Position numbers and translations under genes: made by a program. Source: Nocardia brasiliensis (lineage in GTDB: Bacteria > Actinomycetota > Actinomycetes > Mycobacteriales > Mycobacteriaceae). Taken from it: 64,000 bases of DNA. The stretch is from the NCBI RefSeq assembly GCF_011801125.1, contig NZ_CP046171.1:4216001-4280000 (forward strand), in the 5' to 3' direction. Shown here in pieces: positions 60,992 to 64,000 of the stretch; position 1 is the stretch's first letter; the number at the start of each line of letters is the position of its first letter. Below the pieces are notes generated by a model, which saw nothing but the letters and a program-made list of their open reading frames with translations, was not told where the DNA came from and did no database searches.

Positions 60992-62281
60992 TCACCCATC
61001 TGTAGCCGGATCGCGCGGCAGCAGGCGGGAGCGCACCGCGTAGCCGAGCACGCCCAGCACGATGAGGGCCGCCGCCGTGGCGATGGACGTGACCGGCAGG
61101 GTGCACGCCAGCACCAGGCAGCCGAGCAATCCCGCGGCGGGAATCGCACGGGGCGGCCGGTTTTCGGCACGGGTCAGGGTCAAGGCCGCGGCATTGGCGA
61201 TCGCGTAGTAGAGCAGCACGCCGAACGAGGAGAACCCGATCACGGCGCGCAGGTCGGTCGTGGCCGCCGCGAGGGCGACGACCACGCCGACGACCACCTC
61301 GGCACGGTGCGGCACCCCGAATCGCGGGTGCACGGCGGCGAGGCCGCGCGGCAGGTGGTGATCGCGGGCCATGGCCAACGTGGTCCGAGAGACGCCGAGG
61401 ATCAGCGTCAACAGCGCACCGAGCGCCGCGACCGCCGCACCGGCGCGCACCACCGGCGCCAGCCACCCGGCGCCAGCGGCGTGTGCCACCGCGACGAGCG
61501 GCGCGGCGGCCGCCGCCAGCCGATCCGGCCCGAGCACGCCGAGCGCGGCCACCCCGACGGCGGCATAGACGACGAGCGTGCCGCCGAGCGCCAGCGGTAT
61601 CGCGCGCGGGATGGTCCTGGCCGGATCGCGGACCTCCTCGCCGAGGGTGGCGACGCGCGCGTACCCGGCGAACGCGAAGAACAGCAGGCCGGCCGCCTGC
61701 AGCACCCCGGCAACGGTGACCGATGCATCGAACCCCATGTACTGCACAGCGATTCGCCCCGAGCCAACCGAGAAGGCCACCACCGCGCCGAGCACGAGCA
61801 GCACCACGGCGACGATCACCCGGGTGAGCCGGGCCGACTTGCGCACCCCGCGATAGTTGACCGCCGTCAGCACCGCCACGGCGAGGACCGCGACCACGCG
61901 GGCATGCTCGGGCCACACGTAGGTGCCGACCGTCAGCGCCATCGCCGCGCAGGAGGCAGTCTTGCCCACCACAAAGCTCCAGCCGGCGAGATAGCCCCAG
62001 AATGGCCCCAGCCGCTCCCGCCCGTACACATAGGTCCCCCCGGAGGCCGGGTACCGCACGGCCAGGCGCGCCGAGGAGATCGCGTTGCAGCACGCGAGCG
62101 CCGCCGCGATCGCGAGGCCGAGCAACAGTCCCGCGCCCGCGGCCCGCGCCGCGGGGCCAAGCGCGGCGAAGATCCCCGCACCGATCATCGCGCCGAGCCC
62201 GATCACCACCGCGTCGCCCAGCCCCAGGCGGCGCACCAGCGCCGACTCCGATCCCGTTCCCGCCGCGCCGTTTTCGGCCAT
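60992..62281 (-). CDS. APC-superfamily amino-acid permease
   Basis: 429 aa, twelve helices, APC/LAT type. Consensus substrate motif GLGAMIGAGIFAALGPAA in TM1, and YPASGGTYVYGRERLGPFWGYLAGW in TM3; FAGYARVATLGEEVRDPARTIPRAIPLAL marks TM6 and its loop. Divergent from the ArsR-arsenate-reductase fusion gene with an ArsR-like dyad between (62327-62352), an unusual partner for an arsenate gene. Substrate not known. Confidence 0.87.
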   Translation of the reverse strand: MAENGAAGTGSESALVRRLGLGDAVVIGLGAMIGAGIFAALGPAARAAGAGLLLGLAIAAALACCNAISSARLAVRYPASGGTYVYGRERLGPFWGYLAGWSFVVGKTASCAAMALTVGTYVWPEHARVVAVLAVAVLTAVNYRGVRKSARLTRVIVAVVLLVLGAVVAFSVGSGRIAVQYMGFDASVTVAGVLQAAGLLFFAFAGYARVATLGEEVRDPARTIPRAIPLALGGTLVVYAAVGVAALGVLGPDRLAAAAAPLVAVAHAAGAGWLAPVVRAGAAVAALGALLTLILGVSRTTLAMARDHHLPRGLAAVHPRFGVPHRAEVVVGVVVALAAATTDLRAVIGFSSFGVLLYYAIANAAALTLTRAENRPPRAIPAAGLLGCLVLACTLPVTSIATAAALIVLGVLGYAVRSRLLPRDPATDG

Positions 62282-62326
62282 CAGAGCTCCTCGGGCGTCG
62301 CATCGAGCACCGATCGCCGGTTTGCC

Positions 62327-62352
62327 GATGCATCAATCCTATTTGATGTATC
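62327..62352. promoter_or_regulatory. ArsR-type operator
   Basis: GATGCATCAA-TCCTAT-TTGATGTATC, arms matching at 9 of 10 positions, with the ATCAA-N6-TTGAT core of ArsR-type sites. It lies nine bases before the fusion gene ATG and 45 bases from the permease start. Confidence 0.65.
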
Positions 62353-62360
62353 CTAGGGCA

Positions 62361-63101
62361 ATGGCGTCGCCAGAGCGACCGGAACTTCCGGCGTTGTTCC
62401 GCACTGCCGCCCATCCGCTGCGCTGGGCGTTGTTGACCGCTCTCGCGCGGGGGGACCACCGGGTCCGCGAGCTCGTCGCCCTCGTCGAGGAACCACAGAA
62501 TCTCGTGTCCTATCACCTGCGATTGCTGCGCTCGGCCGGTCTCGTGGGCACCCACCGCAGCACCTTCGACGGTCGCGACACCTACTACCGCCTCGACCTG
62601 TCCCGCTGTGCCGCGGCGTTCGGCGACGCGGCGGCGGCGCTGCATCCCGCACTGGCCGCCCCCGCGACGCGCCACCGGCCGACGACCGGATCGGTGCTGT
62701 TCGTCTGCACCGGCAACAGCGCACGCTCCCCCATCGCCGCCGCGCTGCTACGGCGGCACTGCCATCGACAGTTCCGGATCGCCTCGGCCGGCAGCCACCC
62801 CGGGTCCGAGCTGCACCCCTTCGCAAGCCGGGTCCTGCACGAGGACTACGGCATCGGCACCGCCGGGCAGCGGCCGCGGCCCCTCGCCGACCTGGCGGGC
62901 AGCCGGTTCGACCACGTCATCACGCTGTGCGACAAGGTCCGCGAATATCCGCACGGTATTCCCGCGACTACGTACACGCACTGGAGCACCCCGCACCCCG
63001 CCGCCGCCGACTACCCCGAATTCCGCCGTATCACCGCAGAACTCGACACCCGCGTCCGCTACCTGCTGCCCACCCTCGTCCTCGGATCGGAGCAACCATG
63101 A
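62361..63101 (+). CDS. ArsR-type HTH fused to arsenate-reductase/LMW phosphatase domain
   Basis: 246 aa. Residues 10-80 form an ArsR winged helix (FRTAAHPLRWALLTALARGDHRVRELVALVEEPQNLVSYHLRLLRSAGLV). Residues 110-240 form a low-molecular-weight phosphatase/ArsC domain with catalytic loop Cys116-x5-Arg122 (VCTGNSARSP). The usual general-acid DP motif near the C-terminus reads HP (STPHPAAADYPEF). Fusion suggests that one protein senses and handles arsenate or a phosphate ester. Its stop overlaps the VOC gene ATG. Confidence 0.85.
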   Translation: MASPERPELPALFRTAAHPLRWALLTALARGDHRVRELVALVEEPQNLVSYHLRLLRSAGLVGTHRSTFDGRDTYYRLDLSRCAAAFGDAAAALHPALAAPATRHRPTTGSVLFVCTGNSARSPIAAALLRRHCHRQFRIASAGSHPGSELHPFASRVLHEDYGIGTAGQRPRPLADLAGSRFDHVITLCDKVREYPHGIPATTYTHWSTPHPAAADYPEFRRITAELDTRVRYLLPTLVLGSEQP

Positions 63102-63487
63102 CCACCCCGACCACCCTCGCCGGCGTTCGCTACATCGTCGACGATGTACGCGCGGCCACCGAGTTCTACACCACCCATCTCGGTTTCACCGTCAACCACG
63201 ACGCCGCGCCCGCGTTCACCGACGTGATCCGCGGCCCACTGCGGCTATTGCTGTCCGGACCGACCAGCTCGGGCGCCCGCCCGATGCCCGATGGCGAGCA
63301 GCCGGTGCCCGGCGGATGGAACCGAATTCATTTGGCCGTAGACGACCTCGAGGCCGAGGTGGCCCGCCTGCGCGCCGCGGGCGTCCCGTTCCGCAACGAC
63401 ATCATCAGCGGGCCCGGTGGTCGCCAGGTCCTCGTCCAGGACCCGGCGGGCAACTTCGTCGAGTTGTTCCAGCCCGCCGCGCGCTGA
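63098..63487 (+). CDS. VOC-family protein
   Basis: 129 aa. GVRYIVDDVRAATEFYTTHLGFTVN in the first module and VDDLEAEVARLRAAGVPFRND with QVLVQDPAGNFVELFQP in the second, the glyoxalase/bleomycin-resistance fold with a final Glu ligand. It lacks the cysteine pair of ArsI C-As lyases. ATG overlaps the fusion-gene stop (ATGA), so the two are coupled. Confidence 0.85.
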   Translation: MTTPTTLAGVRYIVDDVRAATEFYTTHLGFTVNHDAAPAFTDVIRGPLRLLLSGPTSSGARPMPDGEQPVPGGWNRIHLAVDDLEAEVARLRAAGVPFRNDIISGPGGRQVLVQDPAGNFVELFQPAAR

Positions 63488-63497
63488 TCGGGCGGCG

Positions 63498-64000
63498 CTA
63501 CCGGTAGTAGACCTCCAGCTCCGCGATCGAGGTGAAATAGGCACTGCCGCCGGGCTTTCCGATGATGCGCACGCCGTCGCCCGCGATGCTGGCGAAGGTG
63601 AAGGTATAGGTGGTGAACGCGCCGGTCGATGCGGTGAAGGGATACCGCGGTTCGATCTTGGTGTTCGACACATCGAGCCAGCGGAAGTCCTGGCGCACCT
63701 GGACGCGCAGTCCCGCCGCGAACCACCCGCCGTCGTCGAACATTTCACCGGTCGTGTAGACGACCTGGTTCATCAGGTACGGCTTCGACCAGGTGAAACC
63801 CCAGAAGTCCAGGTCCTTGTTCTCCTGGTCGAAACTGTTCTCGCTCTTGGTGAAGTCGCCGTCGTTGTAGTACTCGCAGTGGCCGAAGTGCGCGGACTTC
63901 TCGATGGGTGTGACGTCGGCACCGCTGTAGGCGAGGTTGTCGCGCGGGTCCGGCTGATTGGCCGGCGACTGCGCACTGAACGGCCGCAACGTCAACTCAC
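63498..64000 (-). CDS. C-terminal end of a larger protein with a carbohydrate-binding-like beta domain (partial)
   Basis: The frame is open to the right edge of the window, so the start lies outside. The ~165 visible residues end in a beta-sandwich like F5/8-type (discoidin) carbohydrate-binding modules: NQVVYTTGEMFDDGGWFAAGLRVQVRQDFRWLDVSNTKIEPRYPF, then TYTFTFASIAGDGVRIIGKPGGSAYFTSIAELEVY. Such modules terminate secreted glycosidases, lyases or adhesins. Catalytic part not in view. Confidence 0.68.
   Translation of the reverse strand, partial: ELTLRPFSAQSPANQPDPRDNLAYSGADVTPIEKSAHFGHCEYYNDGDFTKSENSFDQENKDLDFWGFTWSKPYLMNQVVYTTGEMFDDGGWFAAGLRVQVRQDFRWLDVSNTKIEPRYPFTASTGAFTTYTFTFASIAGDGVRIIGKPGGSAYFTSIAELEVYYR

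Noticed and set aside
59991..62675. 894-codon minus-strand open frame
   Set aside because: It crosses the WYL and SnoaL genes and the permease in other frames, with Arg-rich low-complexity translation.

Overview
The window is about 64 kb of very GC-rich, gene-dense DNA from an actinobacterium, most likely a Nocardia or a close relative in the Mycobacteriales. The evidence is a CpnT-like WXG100 effector with a small ESX-type partner, a PapA-type acyltransferase, an AccD4-like carboxylase subunit, a secreted DUF4189 protein, a narGHJI operon with narK, a pair resembling M. tuberculosis Rv3400-Rv3401, and sigma-F-type promoters. I see no tRNA, rRNA, CRISPR array, insertion sequence, prophage or origin. 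It reads as ordinary chromosome with several decayed genes.

Layout. 0-5.7 kb: a LysR regulator, then a disaccharide phosphorylase/beta-phosphoglucomutase pair (minus strand), divergent from a nucleotidyltransferase-BON-phosphoesterase operon; the two operons share mirrored sigma-F-like, apparently leaderless promoters. 5.9-8.8 kb: a His-rich membrane protein, a cysteine-synthase-like PLP enzyme and an MFS exporter. 9.5-12.1 kb: a SigF-family sigma factor, a DUF4383 membrane protein, an AraC regulator and a DUF1059 protein. 12.3-13.6 kb: a cobalamin riboswitch in front of metF. 14.2-18.1 kb: a tiny aromatic ORF, a 30-bp palindrome, and a haem-oxygenase-like redox enzyme, methyltransferase, CDGSH protein and DAO-Rieske protein in series. 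18.5-24.1 kb: katE with a sigma-F-type promoter, a P450, and a divergent NAD-dependent ligase. 24.3-28.4 kb: an AccD4-like gene, DUF4189 (preceded by a decayed copy) and an FAD monooxygenase. 28.5-31.7 kb: the WXG100/CpnT-like pair. 31.9-34.3 kb: a GNAT enzyme, an XRE/DUF5753 regulator and a broken FAD hydroxylase gene. 34.4-37.4 kb: an ECF nickel/cobalt transporter with a divergent ArsR regulator. 37.5-45.8 kb: small enzymes and regulators (AraC, LacI, TetR), several with clear palindromic operators. 45.9-54.4 kb: narK, then narI, J, H and G on the minus strand. 54.9-64 kb: a secreted protein, an IRED-like reductase, an MHS transporter, a SCO6745-like protein, a broken NmrA gene, a WYL/SnoaL pair, an APC permease divergent from an ArsR-arsenate-reductase fusion, a VOC protein, and the C-terminal end of a secreted carbohydrate-associated protein.

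How it fits together. The strongest theme is a probable general-stress regulon. The window encodes a SigF-type factor, and GTTT/GNNT-N15-GGGTAY-like promoters precede the sugar-phosphorylase operon, its divergent neighbour, the DUF4383 gene, katE, and more weakly an AraC gene and a PPOX gene. A second theme is one-regulator, one-target modules with visible inverted repeats: ArsR/cbiM, TetR/papA-like, LacI, WYL/SnoaL and ArsR-ArsC/permease. The parts that look least described are the PLP-enzyme/exporter operon, the redox cassette with the small aromatic ORF, the ligase lacking canonical active-site residues, and the toxin-less CpnT-like protein. All calls come from reading the sequence; no database search was possible.
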